Shown in pieces: positions 25,708 to 35,235 of a DNA stretch of 64,000 nucleotides (within the stretch, counting starts at the first letter, position 1; each line of letters starts with the position of its first letter). Source of the stretch: Tepidimonas taiwanensis (lineage in GTDB: Bacteria > Pseudomonadota > Gammaproteobacteria > Burkholderiales > Burkholderiaceae_C); NCBI RefSeq assembly GCF_020162115.1, contig NZ_CP083911.1, forward strand, positions 1,860,001 to 1,924,000, in the 5' to 3' direction. The notes beneath the pieces are model-generated. The model had not been told where the DNA came from. It saw nothing but the letters and a program-made list of their open reading frames with translations, and made no database searches. A program made the translations under genes and the position numbers.

Positions 25708-28266
25708 TCACTCCGCCGCCCGGCGCAGCGTCTGGACGACTGGCGCGCGCAGCACACCGCGCAGCGTCCACCAGCCCGCCAGCAGCGCCAGCCCCGCCCC
25801 GGCGACCGTGCCCGCGACCGGGACCCACGGCGAGACGCGCCACGCAAAGTCGAACACGTAGCGCGCCAGCGCCCACCCCACCGCGACGGCCACCGCGGCC
25901 GCCAGCGCCCCGGCCAGCGCCCCGACGCCCAGCAGTTCCGCGCGCTGCATGCGCCGCAGCAACGCGGCCGGCGCGCCCAGTGCGCGCAGCACGGCAAAGT
26001 CCCGTTCGCGCTCCGCGCGCGTGGCCCCCACCGTGGCCAGCAACACCACGACACCCGCGGCCAGGCTAAAGGCAAACAACGCCTCCACCGCGCGGATCAC
26101 CTGCCCCAGCACGCGCTGCACCTGCGCCACCGCGGCGCTGGTGTCGACGTTGGTGACGTTGGGAAACAGCCGCAGCAGTTCCCGATCGAACCCCTCGCGC
26201 GCCGGGGCGCGAAACGCGGCGATGTAGGTGTAGGGCACGTCCGGCGGCATCGCCGCGACCGGATACAGCGCAAAAAAGTTCACGTGCATCGACGCCCAGT
26301 CCACCTTGCGCAGGCTGGTGATGCGCGCCTCGTGCGACACACCCGCGATGTCGAACGTCAGCCGATCGCCCAGGCGCAGGCCCAGCGTCTCGGCCAGTCC
26401 CGTCTCGATGCTGATCGCGCCCGCCTCCTCCCGCTGCCAGCGCCCGGCGGCGATGGGGTTGTGCGGGGGCGGCTCGGCGCTGTAGGACAGATTGAACTCC
26501 CGCTCCACCAGCCGCTGCGCGCGGTCGCCCGCGAACTGCTCCGGCCGCACCGGCGCGCCGTTGATGGCGACGAGCCGCCCGCGCACCATCGGGTACCAGT
26601 CGTAGCGCGCGACGCCTTCCCGCGCCAGATGGTCGCGGAACGCCGATGCCTGATCCGGCTGGATGTTGATGACGAAGCGGTTGGGGGCGTCGGGCGGCGT
26701 GGCGCGGCGCCAGCTGTCGATGAGATCCGTGCGCAGCAGCACCAGCAGCACCAGCGCCAGCAGGCCGACGGCGAGGCTCGCCACCTGCACGACCGCATAC
26801 GCGGGCCGGGCGGTGAGCTGCCGCGTGGCCAGCAGCAGCCAGCGCGGCGCGCGCGCCTCCGACACCAGTACCCGCAGCGCGCGCAGCGCGAGCCACGCCA
26901 CCGCCGCGAACAGCCCCACCGCTGCCGCGAAACCGCCGACCGCGATGGCGCCCAGCGTGGCGTCCCGACTGGCCAGGAACAACAGCGCGGCGAACCCGGC
27001 CACGCCCGCGGCGACGACGGCCAGCGTCATCGGCTGCGGCTGCCCCACGTCGCGGCGGATGACGCGCAGCGGCGGCACGCGCGCGAGCTGCAGCACCGGC
27101 GGCAGACCAAACGTCGCCATCAGCGCAAGCCCCACCCCCAACCCCAACCCGACCGGCCCCCAGCCGGGCGCGGGCAGGTCGGTCTGCACGAGGGCGGCCA
27201 ACCAGCCGACGAACGCGAAATGCACCGCGTAGCCGACCAACGTACCCAACAGCGCGGCTGCGAGACCCGCCAGCCCGAAGGTGACGAGATAGGCGCGTGC
27301 CATTGTCCCCTGCGCCAGGCCCAGCACGCGCAGCAGCGCGCAGTCGTCCAGGTGGCGCAGCGCGTACTGGCGCGCCGCCACCGCGACCGCCACCGCCGCC
27401 AGCAGCGCCGCGAGCAGCGCCACCAGGCTCAGGAACTGCTCCGCCCGGCGCAGCGTCTGCTGCAGCTCCGGGCGGCCGTTTTCGAAGCGCTCGATCTGCA
27501 CGCCGCGCTCGCCGCTGTCGGCCAGCCGCTCCGCCGCCCACGCCTCGAAGCGGCGCACGGCCGACTCCTCCCCCGCGACGGCCAGCCGGTACTGGATGCG
27601 GCTGGCCGGCTGCACCAGGCCGGTGGCGGCGAGGTCGGCCTCGGCGATCAGCACGCGCGGCGCAAAGTTGAGAAATCCAGCGCCGCGGTCCGGCTCCAGC
27701 ACGATGAGGCGCGTCAGGCGAAACGACCGCTCGCCGAGCCACAGCGGATCGCCCAGGCGCAACCCCAGCACCTCCAGCAGCGCGGCATCGACCCACGCCT
27801 CGCCCGGCGGCGGCACGCCCGGGCCGGCCTGCCCCACGGTGTCGGCCACGTCGGTGGCGGTGCGCAGCTCGCCGCGCAGCGGGTAGCCGTCCGCGACGGC
27901 CTTGAGCGACACGAGCCGCGCCTCGCCGCCCTGCGCGTCGTCGGCCCGCGCCATCGTCGGAAAGGTCAGGTGGCGCGTCACCGCCAGCCCCAGCGCCCGG
28001 GCCTGCTCTTCGTAAACGGGCGGCAACGCATGATCGCTGCGCAGCACCACGTCGCCGCCGAGGAGCTGGCGCGCGTCGCGCTGCAGCCCCGCGGCCAGCC
28101 GGTCGGCGAAGAAGCCCACGGCGGTCAGCGCCGCCACCGCCAGCGCGATGGCCAGCACCAGCACGGTTAGCTCGCCGGCGCGCCAGTCGCGCCACAGCGC
28201 GCGCCAGCCGAGCGCCCACGCCGACGGCGCCGCGTGGGCCGGGGAGGAAACGGTCGGGGTCGTCAC
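25708..28266 (-). CDS. Large FtsX-family ABC-type permease (YbbP-like)
   Basis: About 852 residues with a short N-terminal cytoplasmic part, one helix (around 35-60) and a large periplasmic domain. Two FtsX permease modules follow, each with three helices: one around VALLAALLAAVAVAVAARQYALRHL and another at the C-terminus around VVLLATVGATRAERERDFAVLRALG. This is the plan of YbbP, usually paired with the ATPase YbbA; no ATPase gene adjoins it here. Such permeases move lipids or proteins from the inner membrane. GTG 28266 is chosen as start because upstream codons run into upp. Confidence 0.83.
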   Translation of the reverse strand: MTTPTVSSPAHAAPSAWALGWRALWRDWRAGELTVLVLAIALAVAALTAVGFFADRLAAGLQRDARQLLGGDVVLRSDHALPPVYEEQARALGLAVTRHLTFPTMARADDAQGGEARLVSLKAVADGYPLRGELRTATDVADTVGQAGPGVPPPGEAWVDAALLEVLGLRLGDPLWLGERSFRLTRLIVLEPDRGAGFLNFAPRVLIAEADLAATGLVQPASRIQYRLAVAGEESAVRRFEAWAAERLADSGERGVQIERFENGRPELQQTLRRAEQFLSLVALLAALLAAVAVAVAARQYALRHLDDCALLRVLGLAQGTMARAYLVTFGLAGLAAALLGTLVGYAVHFAFVGWLAALVQTDLPAPGWGPVGLGLGVGLALMATFGLPPVLQLARVPPLRVIRRDVGQPQPMTLAVVAAGVAGFAALLFLASRDATLGAIAVGGFAAAVGLFAAVAWLALRALRVLVSEARAPRWLLLATRQLTARPAYAVVQVASLAVGLLALVLLVLLRTDLIDSWRRATPPDAPNRFVINIQPDQASAFRDHLAREGVARYDWYPMVRGRLVAINGAPVRPEQFAGDRAQRLVEREFNLSYSAEPPPHNPIAAGRWQREEAGAISIETGLAETLGLRLGDRLTFDIAGVSHEARITSLRKVDWASMHVNFFALYPVAAMPPDVPYTYIAAFRAPAREGFDRELLRLFPNVTNVDTSAAVAQVQRVLGQVIRAVEALFAFSLAAGVVVLLATVGATRAERERDFAVLRALGAPAALLRRMQRAELLGVGALAGALAAAVAVAVGWALARYVFDFAWRVSPWVPVAGTVAGAGLALLAGWWTLRGVLRAPVVQTLRRAAE

Positions 28267-28288
28267 GCCGGTACGACCGGCCGCGCCG

Positions 28289-28933
28289 TCACTTGGTTCC
28301 GAAGATACGGTCGCCCGCGTCCCCCAGGCCCGGCACAATGTAGCCGTGCTCGTTCAGGCCGCGGTCCACGGCGGGGGTGTAGATCGGCACGTCCGGATGG
28401 TGGGCGTGGAAATTGGCGATGCCCTCCGGGCACGCGACCAGGCAGACGAAGCGGATCGAGCGCGGCGTCAGGCGCTTGAGCAGGTCGACCGCGGCGACCG
28501 CCGAATTGCCAGTGGCCAGCATCGGGTCGAGCACGATGACGTCGCGCTCCTCCATGCCCGAGGGCATCTTGAAGTAGTACTCGACGGGCTTGAGCGTCTG
28601 CGGGTCGCGGTACAGGCCGATGTGCCCGACGCGCGCGCTGGGCAGCACTTCCAGCATCCCGTCGAGAAACCCGTTGCCCGCGCGCAGGATGGAGGCGAGC
28701 ACCGTTTTTTTGCCGTCGATCACGCGGCCGGTGGTCTTTTCCAGCGGGGTTTCGACCTCGACCTCCTGCATCGGCATGTCGCGCGTGACCTCGTACGCGA
28801 GCAGCGCGCTGAGTTCGTGGATCAGTTGCCGGAAGGTCTTGGTGCTGGTGTCCTTGCGACGCATCAGCGTCAGCTTGTGCTGCACCAGCGGGTGATCGAT
28901 GACGTGGACTTGTCGCAGGGCGGCTTCGCTCAT
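28289..28933 (-). CDS. upp: Uracil phosphoribosyltransferase
   Basis: A 214-residue salvage enzyme making UMP from uracil and PRPP. VIVLDPMLATGNSAVAAV is the PRPP-binding loop, SILRAGNGFLDGM and the C-terminal GYIVPGLGDAGDRIFGTK are family signatures. The length is typical. The start overlaps the end of fdhD by four bases, giving translational coupling to a formate dehydrogenase gene. Confidence 0.96.
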   Translation of the reverse strand: MSEAALRQVHVIDHPLVQHKLTLMRRKDTSTKTFRQLIHELSALLAYEVTRDMPMQEVEVETPLEKTTGRVIDGKKTVLASILRAGNGFLDGMLEVLPSARVGHIGLYRDPQTLKPVEYYFKMPSGMEERDVIVLDPMLATGNSAVAAVDLLKRLTPRSIRFVCLVACPEGIANFHAHHPDVPIYTPAVDRGLNEHGYIVPGLGDAGDRIFGTK

Positions 28934-29811
28934 GGAAGCGGAGTATCCCACACCAGCCGCTGCGGGTGCGTGTAGCACAGAAAGCGCGTGTGGGTGGCGC
29001 GGCCGATCGCGCACAGCCCGAGGCGCTCCGCCACCTCGAGACCCATCTGCGTGGTGCCGCTGCGCGAGACGACGATGGGCACGCCCATTTGCGCGGCCTT
29101 GATGATCATCTCGCTGGTCAGGCGCCCGGTGGTGTAGAACACCTTGTCGTCGCCGCGGGCGATGTCCTCGCCCTGCAGCCACATCCAGCCGGCGATGGTG
29201 TCGACCGCGTTGTGGCGGCCCACGTCCTCGACGAAGAGCAGCAGTTCCTCGCCGCGAAACAGCGCGCAGCCGTGCACCGATCCGGCCTGTTTGTAGGTGG
29301 AGTCCTGTTCGCGGATCGCGCGCAGGATGCCGTAGAGCTCCGACTGGCGCAGCTGCGCGGTGGGCGGCAGCGCAATGCGTTCCACCGCGTCCATCAGGCT
29401 GCCGAAGACGCTGCCCTGCCCGCAGCCGGTGGTGACGACGCGCTGCGCGGTACGCGCCTCCACGTCGACGAGCCCCGTGCGCGTGCGCACCGCCGCCGCA
29501 CCCACGTCCCAGTCCACGGTGATCGACTCGATGTCCTGCGGGCCGTCGATGAGCCGCTGGTTGCGCAGGTAGCCCAGCACCAGCCACTCCGGGTGCGCAC
29601 CCAGCGTCATCAGCGTCACCAGCTCGCGCTTGTCGACGTATACCGTGAGCCCGCGCTCGGCCGGGATGCGGATCGTGCGCCGCTGGCCGAACTCGTCCAC
29701 CACCTCCACCGCGCGCGTCAGCGGCGCGGACGCGGCACTGAGCCGCGGCAGCGGCCGCGTCGGCGCGCTGGCCCCCACGGCACCGAAGGCGAGCGGTTCG
29801 TTCAACCACAT
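28930..29811 (-). CDS. fdhD: Formate dehydrogenase accessory sulfurtransferase FdhD
   Basis: A 293-residue protein that passes sulfur from the cysteine desulfurase to the molybdenum cofactor, needed for active formate dehydrogenase. Family segments include YVDKRELVTLMTLGAHPEWLVLGYL, VFYTTGRLTSEMIIKAAQMG and SRSGTTQMGLEVAERLG. The reactive-loop Cys is Cys130 in TTGCGQGS; the second Cys of the CxxC pair known from E. coli is Gly133 here. It lies downstream of the structural genes it serves. Confidence 0.93.
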   Translation of the reverse strand: MWLNEPLAFGAVGASAPTRPLPRLSAASAPLTRAVEVVDEFGQRRTIRIPAERGLTVYVDKRELVTLMTLGAHPEWLVLGYLRNQRLIDGPQDIESITVDWDVGAAAVRTRTGLVDVEARTAQRVVTTGCGQGSVFGSLMDAVERIALPPTAQLRQSELYGILRAIREQDSTYKQAGSVHGCALFRGEELLLFVEDVGRHNAVDTIAGWMWLQGEDIARGDDKVFYTTGRLTSEMIIKAAQMGVPIVVSRSGTTQMGLEVAERLGLCAIGRATHTRFLCYTHPQRLVWDTPLP

Positions 29812-29833
29812 GGCACGCGGCTCCACACGACGG

Positions 29834-30190
29834 TCAGGACTTCTTCGCCGACGCAGGGGCGGCCCCACCGGCTGTCGCGGGCGCTGCGGGCGCGCCGGGT
29901 GCCGCCGGAGCGGCGAACGGCCCCGGGTCGACACACGCCGGCGCGTTGGCGGGTTTGGGGGCGTCCGGGCGGTTCTTGAAGAAGTTGGCCGCGGCGCGCT
30001 CGGCCGCCTTGCACGTCAGGTACGCCTCGACCTTGGCCTGATGGGCGGCCTTGGCCTTGGCCACCTCGGCGGCAGCCTTTTGCTCGTCGGTGAGGGTCGG
30101 GGTGGGCAGCTTGGCGTGCGCCACCGTCGCGGCGGCGATCGCCAGCGCCGACACCGTGGCCCACCGCAGGTTCGGGATCAACGGGAACAT
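29834..30190 (-). CDS. Small exported protein of the formate dehydrogenase cluster, unknown function
   Basis: A 118-residue protein with a signal peptide (hydrophobic ALAIAAATVAHA, cut after AHA). A charged helical segment with two Cys (LTCKAAERAAANFFKNRPDAP and ACVDPG) follows, then an Ala/Pro-rich tail. I do not recognise the family. A strong GGAGGAG site precedes the ATG. Its place between the cytochrome gene and fdhD suggests a periplasmic role tied to formate oxidation. Confidence 0.7.
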   Translation of the reverse strand: MFPLIPNLRWATVSALAIAAATVAHAKLPTPTLTDEQKAAAEVAKAKAAHQAKVEAYLTCKAAERAAANFFKNRPDAPKPANAPACVDPGPFAAPAAPGAPAAPATAGGAAPASAKKS

Positions 30191-30210
30191 GGCGGGTTCT
30201 CCTCCGGGAA

Positions 30211-31374
30211 TCAGGCGCGTGCATCGGCCGGCTGGGCCGGGGCGGCGTCGGCGCTGCGCTGCGCCGGGATCTTGCCGGCCTGGATGTCGCGGTACCACAG
30301 CTCGTGGTGCTCGCGCGCCCAGGTCTCGTCGACGTAGCCGGTCTTCATCGCCTCGTAAGCCCCCTCGGTGCCGACCGTGCCCATGTAGATGTGGCCGATG
30401 AAGAGCGCGATCATCAGCACCGCGGCGCTGGCGTGGATCATGTGCGCGATCTGCATGTTGCCGCGCACGTACTCGAAGCCGGGCACGAGCTTGTCGAGCA
30501 CGAGACCCGAGCCGACGACGATCAGCCCGAGCAGGAACACCCCGCCCCAGAAGACGACCTTCTCACCGGCGTTGAAGCGGTGCGACGGCACCTCCTGGTC
30601 GCTGAGCAGGCCGCCGAAGCGCTTGATCCACGCCCAGTCCTCGCGCCGCGGCAGGTTGTCGCGCGCGAAGGTGACGATGACGATGACGAGCGACACCGCA
30701 AAGAGCGGCCCGACGAAGTTGTGCACGTTCTTCAGCGCGTAGGTCAGCCAGCCGAACAGCGTGTTGCCGATGATGGGCCGCAGGAAAAACTGCCCGAACG
30801 CCATCACGATACCCGAGATCGCCAGCAGCACGAAGGCGACGGCGTTCACCCAGTGCGCCGCGCGCTCGAACGCCGTGAAGCGCTCGATCTTGCGGCCCGT
30901 GGGCGGCGCGTGCAGCTTCAGCGGCCCGTTGGTGTAATAGAAGATCACCACCGCCAGCAGCGCGATCAGCACCAACGCCCCACCGTAGGGCAGGATGATG
31001 CCGTTGCGCACCTGCCGCCAGGCCTCGCCGGCGTTGGTGCGCGCCGCGCCGGGGTATTGCACGGTCGGCTGGATCAGCACGCCGTATTCCGGGTACGGGA
31101 AGTTGACCGTGCCCTCCACCCCCTGCCCGACCTGCCGCCACATCGGCGCGTTGTTGCCGGGCTGGACCTGGGCGCGTTCGGCGTTGGACTGGGTGGCGTA
31201 GCCGGGCTGGGTGGCGGCGTCGACCAGCGTGCGCGTCTGCGCCGCGGGCGCGGCCGGCGCGGCCGGCGCGGCCGGCGCCGACTGCGCCGTGGCCACCCCG
31301 GTGGCCGCCAGCGACGCCGCCAGCAGCAGGGCCCGCCAGCCGGCGGCGACGCTTCTCGGGTGCATGGCGTTCAT
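30211..31374 (-). CDS. Formate dehydrogenase gamma subunit, cytochrome b556
   Basis: A 387-residue membrane subunit that carries electrons from the FeS subunit to quinone. The N-terminus has a signal-like segment and an Ala/Pro-rich linker, then a periplasmic stretch. The cytochrome b core follows, with helices around GGALVLIALLAVVIFYY, WVNAVAFVLLAISGIVMAF and others. Candidate heme ligands are His in ERAAHWVNA, NVHNFVGP and MIHASAAV. It is longer than E. coli FdnI (217) because of the N-terminal extension, which is known in the FdhC branch of betaproteobacteria. Confidence 0.88.
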   Translation of the reverse strand: MNAMHPRSVAAGWRALLLAASLAATGVATAQSAPAAPAAPAAPAAQTRTLVDAATQPGYATQSNAERAQVQPGNNAPMWRQVGQGVEGTVNFPYPEYGVLIQPTVQYPGAARTNAGEAWRQVRNGIILPYGGALVLIALLAVVIFYYTNGPLKLHAPPTGRKIERFTAFERAAHWVNAVAFVLLAISGIVMAFGQFFLRPIIGNTLFGWLTYALKNVHNFVGPLFAVSLVIVIVTFARDNLPRREDWAWIKRFGGLLSDQEVPSHRFNAGEKVVFWGGVFLLGLIVVGSGLVLDKLVPGFEYVRGNMQIAHMIHASAAVLMIALFIGHIYMGTVGTEGAYEAMKTGYVDETWAREHHELWYRDIQAGKIPAQRSADAAPAQPADARA

Positions 31375-31390
31375 GGCGACTCTCCCCCGG

Positions 31391-31645
31391 TCATTGGGTG
31401 GCGCTGGCGGGACGGCTGTACTCGTTCTGGCCGTACTGGGCGCGGACGCGCAGGTGCTGGGCCCACGCGGTTTTGTCGCCGGCGGACCAGCCGCGGTCGG
31501 CAAACGCCGTGCCGCCGGTGCCGGTGTAGGGCGGCTGGTCGGACTTGATGCCGGTGGCGGTCTGCGGTTTTTCGCCGCAGGCGGCCAACGAAAGGGCCAG
31601 CGCCACCGCGCCGACGGTGGTGGTGAGACGATGTACGGTCTTCAT
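31391..31645 (-). CDS. Small lipoprotein within the fdh operon, unknown function
   Basis: 84 residues: a signal peptide ending in the lipobox LAAC (ALSLAACGEK), then a short mature part with TGTGGTAFADRGWSAGDKTAW. I do not know a characterised homologue. It sits between the FeS and cytochrome genes with two- and sixteen-base gaps, so it is certainly part of the operon. A periplasmic lipid-anchored protein here could stabilise the exported dehydrogenase. Confidence 0.75.
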   Translation of the reverse strand: MKTVHRLTTTVGAVALALSLAACGEKPQTATGIKSDQPPYTGTGGTAFADRGWSAGDKTAWAQHLRVRAQYGQNEYSRPASATQ

Positions 31646-31647
31646 GG

Positions 31648-32250
31648 TCAAGCCCCCGCCTTCGCTTGCGTGCCGTAGGCCGTGCCCCAGCCCCAGACCT
31701 CCGCGCCCTTGCCGCGCTGGATCACGCGGGTGCGGAAGATGTCGGCCACGACGTCGCCGTCGCCGGCCAGCAGCGCCTTCGTGGAACACATCTCGGCGCA
31801 GGCCGGGAGTTTGCCCTCGGCGAGGCGGTTGCGGCCGTATTTTTCGAACTCGGCCTGGCTGCCGTTGGCCTCGGGGCCGCCGGCGCAGAACGTGCACTTG
31901 TCCATCTTGCCGCGCACGCCGAACGTCCCCTGGCCGGGGAACTGCGGCGCGCCGAACGGGCACGCGTAGCTGCAGTAGCCGCAGCCGATGCACACGTCCT
32001 TGTCGTGCAGGACGACGCCTTCTTCGGTGCGGTAGAAGCACTGCACCGGGCACACGGCCATGCACGGCGCGTCGGAGCAGTGCATGCACGCCACCGAGAT
32101 GGACTTCTCACCGGGCACACCGTCGTTGATCGTGACCACGCGGCGGCGGTTGACGCCCCAGGGCACCTCGTGCTCGTTCTTGCACGCGGTCACGCAGCCG
32201 TTGCACTCGATGCAGCGCTCGGCGTCACAAATGAACTTCATGCGGGCCAT
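31648..32250 (-). CDS. Formate dehydrogenase beta subunit, four [4Fe-4S] ferredoxin
   Basis: A 200-residue electron-transfer subunit. Four cysteine clusters are visible: CIECNGCVTACKN, CMHCSDAPCMAVCP, CIGCGYCSYACP and the split set CTFC with CAEMC. It takes electrons from the catalytic subunit to the cytochrome b subunit. There is no C-terminal membrane helix of the FdnH kind, as in the shorter FdhB types. Confidence 0.94.
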   Translation of the reverse strand: MARMKFICDAERCIECNGCVTACKNEHEVPWGVNRRRVVTINDGVPGEKSISVACMHCSDAPCMAVCPVQCFYRTEEGVVLHDKDVCIGCGYCSYACPFGAPQFPGQGTFGVRGKMDKCTFCAGGPEANGSQAEFEKYGRNRLAEGKLPACAEMCSTKALLAGDGDVVADIFRTRVIQRGKGAEVWGWGTAYGTQAKAGA

Positions 32251-32260
32251 GGTCTGCTCC

Positions 32261-35224
32261 TCAGGCGCGTTCCACGTTGCAGATCGTGGTCTTGGTCTCT
32301 TGCATCATGGTCACGATGTCGTAACCGTAGGTGGTGGCGGTGTTGACCGCCTCGCCGCGCACGATCGGATGTGCCCCCTCCGGGTAGTACGGCAGCATGT
32401 CCTTGCCCTGCCAGCGGCCGGAGAAGTGGAACGGCAGGAAGACGTGGTCCTGCGCCACCCGCTCAGTGACCAGCGCCTGAACGTTGATGCGCGCGCCGGT
32501 GGGGGTGGTAACCCAGACGCGGTCGCCGTTGCGGATGCCGCGCTGGGCGGCCGCCGCCGGGTGGATTTCGACGAACATCTCCTGCTGCAGCTCGGCCAGC
32601 CACGGGTTGGAGCGCGTCTCCTCGCCGCCGCCCTCGTACTCGACCAGTCGCCCGGAGGTCATCACGAGCGGGAATTTCTCGTGCAGCTTGTCCTCGACAT
32701 TCTTCTGCTGCAGCGTCTTGTAGAGGATCGGCAGGCGCCAGCGGGTCTTCTGGTCGTCGTGCGTGGGGTACTTGGCGATGAGGTCCGGCCGGTTGCCGTA
32801 GATCGGCTCGCGGTGCTGCGGGATGGGGTCGGGGAAGTTCCACACCACCGCCCGCGCCTTCGCGTTGCCGAACGGGTGGCAGCCGTGCTTCATGGCCACG
32901 CGCTGGATGCCGCCGGAGAGGTCGGTCTTCCAGTTCTTGCCTTCCGCGAGCTTTTTCTCCTCCTCGGTCAGCTCGTCCCACCAGCCGAGTTTCTTGAGCA
33001 GGATGTGGTCGAACTCCGGGTAACCGGTCGTGATTTCGGCCCCCTTGGAGTGCGAACCGTCCTCGGCCAACAGGCTCACGCCGTCGCGCTCGACACCGAA
33101 GTTGGCGCGGAAGTTGCCGCCCCCCTCCATGACGTGCTTGGACGTGTCATACAGGTTGGGCGAGCCCGGGTGCTTCAGTTCAGGCTTGCCAAAGCACGGC
33201 CACGGCAGGCCGAAATAGTCACCGGTGAGGTCGTAGCCGGTCTCCTTGTCCACGACCTTGCCCTTGCAGCGCAGCGTCTTGATGTCGAAGGCGTGCATGT
33301 TGCGCATGTGCGCCTTGAGCCGCTCGGGGCTTTGGCCCGTGTAGCCGATGGTCCACACGCCGCGGTTGATCTCGCGCAGGATGTCCTCCGGCACGGGCTC
33401 GTCCATGCCCTTGACCTTCTGGAACGAATAGTTCTTGCACAGCTCTTTGTCGAAGCCCAGCCGCTGCGCAAGCTGGTACATGATCATGTGGTCGGTGCGG
33501 CTCTCCCACAGCGGCTCGATGACCTTCTCGCGCCACTGGATCGAGCGGTTGGACGCGGTGCACGAGCCGCTCGTTTCGAACTGCGTCGCTGCCGGCAGCA
33601 GGTACACGGCGCGGTTCGGGTTGAGGTCGGCCGGGTCACCGGGCATCGCCGCCATCGCCGCGGTCGCCGACGGGTACGGGTCGATCACGACCAGCAGGTC
33701 GAGCTTGTCCATCGCCCGCTTCATCTCGAGCCCGCGGGTCTGCGAGTTGGGCGCATGGCCCCAGAAGAACATCGCGCGGATGTTGGGCCCCTGGTCGATC
33801 AGCTCGTTCTTTTCGAGCACGCCGTCGATCCAGCGCGAGACCGTGATGCCGGGCTTGGTCATCATGCCCTCGGCATAGCGGCTCTTGATCCACTCGAAGT
33901 CCACCCCCCACACCGCCGCGAAGTGCTTCCACGACCCTTCCGCCAGGCCGTAGTAGCCGGGCAGCGAATCGGGGTTCGGCCCCACGTCGGTGGCGCCCTG
34001 CACGTTGTCGTGGCCGCGGAAGATGTTGGCCCCGCCGCCGCTGACGCCGATATTGCCCAGGGCGAGCTGCAGGATGCACGATGCGCGCACCATCGCGTTG
34101 CCGATCGTGTGCTGCGTCTGGCCCATGCACCACACGATCGTGCCGGGGCGGTTTTCGTGCAGCATCTTCGCGACCTTGAAGACCTGCTCCTCCTTGACGC
34201 CGCAGGCCTCCTCGACCTTGTCCGGCGTCCACTTGGCCATCACCTCCTCGCGCACCTTGTCCATCCCGTAGACACGGTCGTGGATGTACTGCTTGTCCTC
34301 CCAGCCGTTCTTGAAGATGTGGTAGAGCACCCCGAACAGGAACGGGATGTCGGTGCCAGAGCGGATGCGCACGTACTCGTCCGCCTTGGCCGCGGTGCGG
34401 GTGAAGCGCGGGTCGACGACGATCATCTTGCAGCCCAGCTCCTTGGCGTGGAGCATGTGCAGCATCGACACGGGGTGCGCCTCGGCGGCGTTGGAGCCGA
34501 TGTACAACGCGACCTTGCTGTTCTGCATGTCGTTGTACGAGTTGGTCATCGCCCCGTAGCCCCAGGTGTTGGCCACGCCCGCGACCGTTGTCGAGTGGCA
34601 GATGCGCGCCTGGTGGTCGCAGTTGTTGGTGCCCCAGAAGCTGACGAACTTGCGCAGCAGGTAGGCCTGCTCGTTGCTGTGCTTGGAGGAGCCGACGAAG
34701 TACACCGCGTCGGGGCCGCTTTCGTCGCGCAGCGCCTTCATCTTCGCAGCGATCTCATCCAACGCCTGCTCCCACGAGATGCGCTGGTACTTGCCGTTGA
34801 CCAGCTTCATCGGGTAGCGCAGGCGGTACTCGCCGTGCCCGTGCTCGCGGATCGACGCCCCCTTGGCGCAGTGCGCGCCGAGGTTGATCGGCGAGTCGAA
34901 CACCGGCTCCTGCCGCACCCATACGCCGTTTTCGACGACGGCGTCGATCGCGCAGCCGACCGAGCAGTGCGTGCAGACGGTGCGCTTGACCTCGACCTTG
35001 CCGCGACCTTCGCCGGTGCCGGCCGGCGCCTCGGCGCGCGCGCGCTGCACCAGCGACAACTGTGTGGCGGCCAGCCCGACGCCGAGCCCGAGGCCGGAGC
35101 GGCGCAAGAAGGCGCGCCGGTCGACGGTGGGCAGCGCCCGCGCCAGCCCCTGGCGCAGCCGGTCGACCATGGCACCGTCGGCGCGGGTGCCGCGGGCGTG
35201 GGGGGAAACCTTGGTCAGCAACAT
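32261..35224 (-). CDS. Formate dehydrogenase catalytic alpha subunit, Tat-exported
   Basis: A 987-residue molybdopterin oxidoreductase that oxidises formate to CO2 on the periplasmic side. The N-terminal Tat signal is DRRAFLRRSGLGLGVGLA. The [4Fe-4S] motif CTHCSVGC with a later HCAKG follows. The active-site residue is Cys209 in ARICHSTTV, not selenocysteine, so no SECIS or in-frame TGA is needed. The C-terminal MopB domain contains GDRVWVTTPTGARINVQA. The start at ATG 35224 places the Tat motif near residue 37. It is first of the structural genes after the small Tat-target protein. Confidence 0.95.
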   Translation of the reverse strand: MLLTKVSPHARGTRADGAMVDRLRQGLARALPTVDRRAFLRRSGLGLGVGLAATQLSLVQRARAEAPAGTGEGRGKVEVKRTVCTHCSVGCAIDAVVENGVWVRQEPVFDSPINLGAHCAKGASIREHGHGEYRLRYPMKLVNGKYQRISWEQALDEIAAKMKALRDESGPDAVYFVGSSKHSNEQAYLLRKFVSFWGTNNCDHQARICHSTTVAGVANTWGYGAMTNSYNDMQNSKVALYIGSNAAEAHPVSMLHMLHAKELGCKMIVVDPRFTRTAAKADEYVRIRSGTDIPFLFGVLYHIFKNGWEDKQYIHDRVYGMDKVREEVMAKWTPDKVEEACGVKEEQVFKVAKMLHENRPGTIVWCMGQTQHTIGNAMVRASCILQLALGNIGVSGGGANIFRGHDNVQGATDVGPNPDSLPGYYGLAEGSWKHFAAVWGVDFEWIKSRYAEGMMTKPGITVSRWIDGVLEKNELIDQGPNIRAMFFWGHAPNSQTRGLEMKRAMDKLDLLVVIDPYPSATAAMAAMPGDPADLNPNRAVYLLPAATQFETSGSCTASNRSIQWREKVIEPLWESRTDHMIMYQLAQRLGFDKELCKNYSFQKVKGMDEPVPEDILREINRGVWTIGYTGQSPERLKAHMRNMHAFDIKTLRCKGKVVDKETGYDLTGDYFGLPWPCFGKPELKHPGSPNLYDTSKHVMEGGGNFRANFGVERDGVSLLAEDGSHSKGAEITTGYPEFDHILLKKLGWWDELTEEEKKLAEGKNWKTDLSGGIQRVAMKHGCHPFGNAKARAVVWNFPDPIPQHREPIYGNRPDLIAKYPTHDDQKTRWRLPILYKTLQQKNVEDKLHEKFPLVMTSGRLVEYEGGGEETRSNPWLAELQQEMFVEIHPAAAAQRGIRNGDRVWVTTPTGARINVQALVTERVAQDHVFLPFHFSGRWQGKDMLPYYPEGAHPIVRGEAVNTATTYGYDIVTMMQETKTTICNVERA

Positions 35225-35235
35225 GGCGCGACTCC

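Noticed and set aside
26284..28170. Long plus-strand open frame opposite the FtsX-type permease
   Set aside because: The translation is Arg/Gln/His-rich and lacks domains; the minus-strand permease explains the region.
34598..34600. Possible selenocysteine in formate dehydrogenase
   Set aside because: The active-site codon is TGC (Cys209), not TGA, and the frame has no internal stop.
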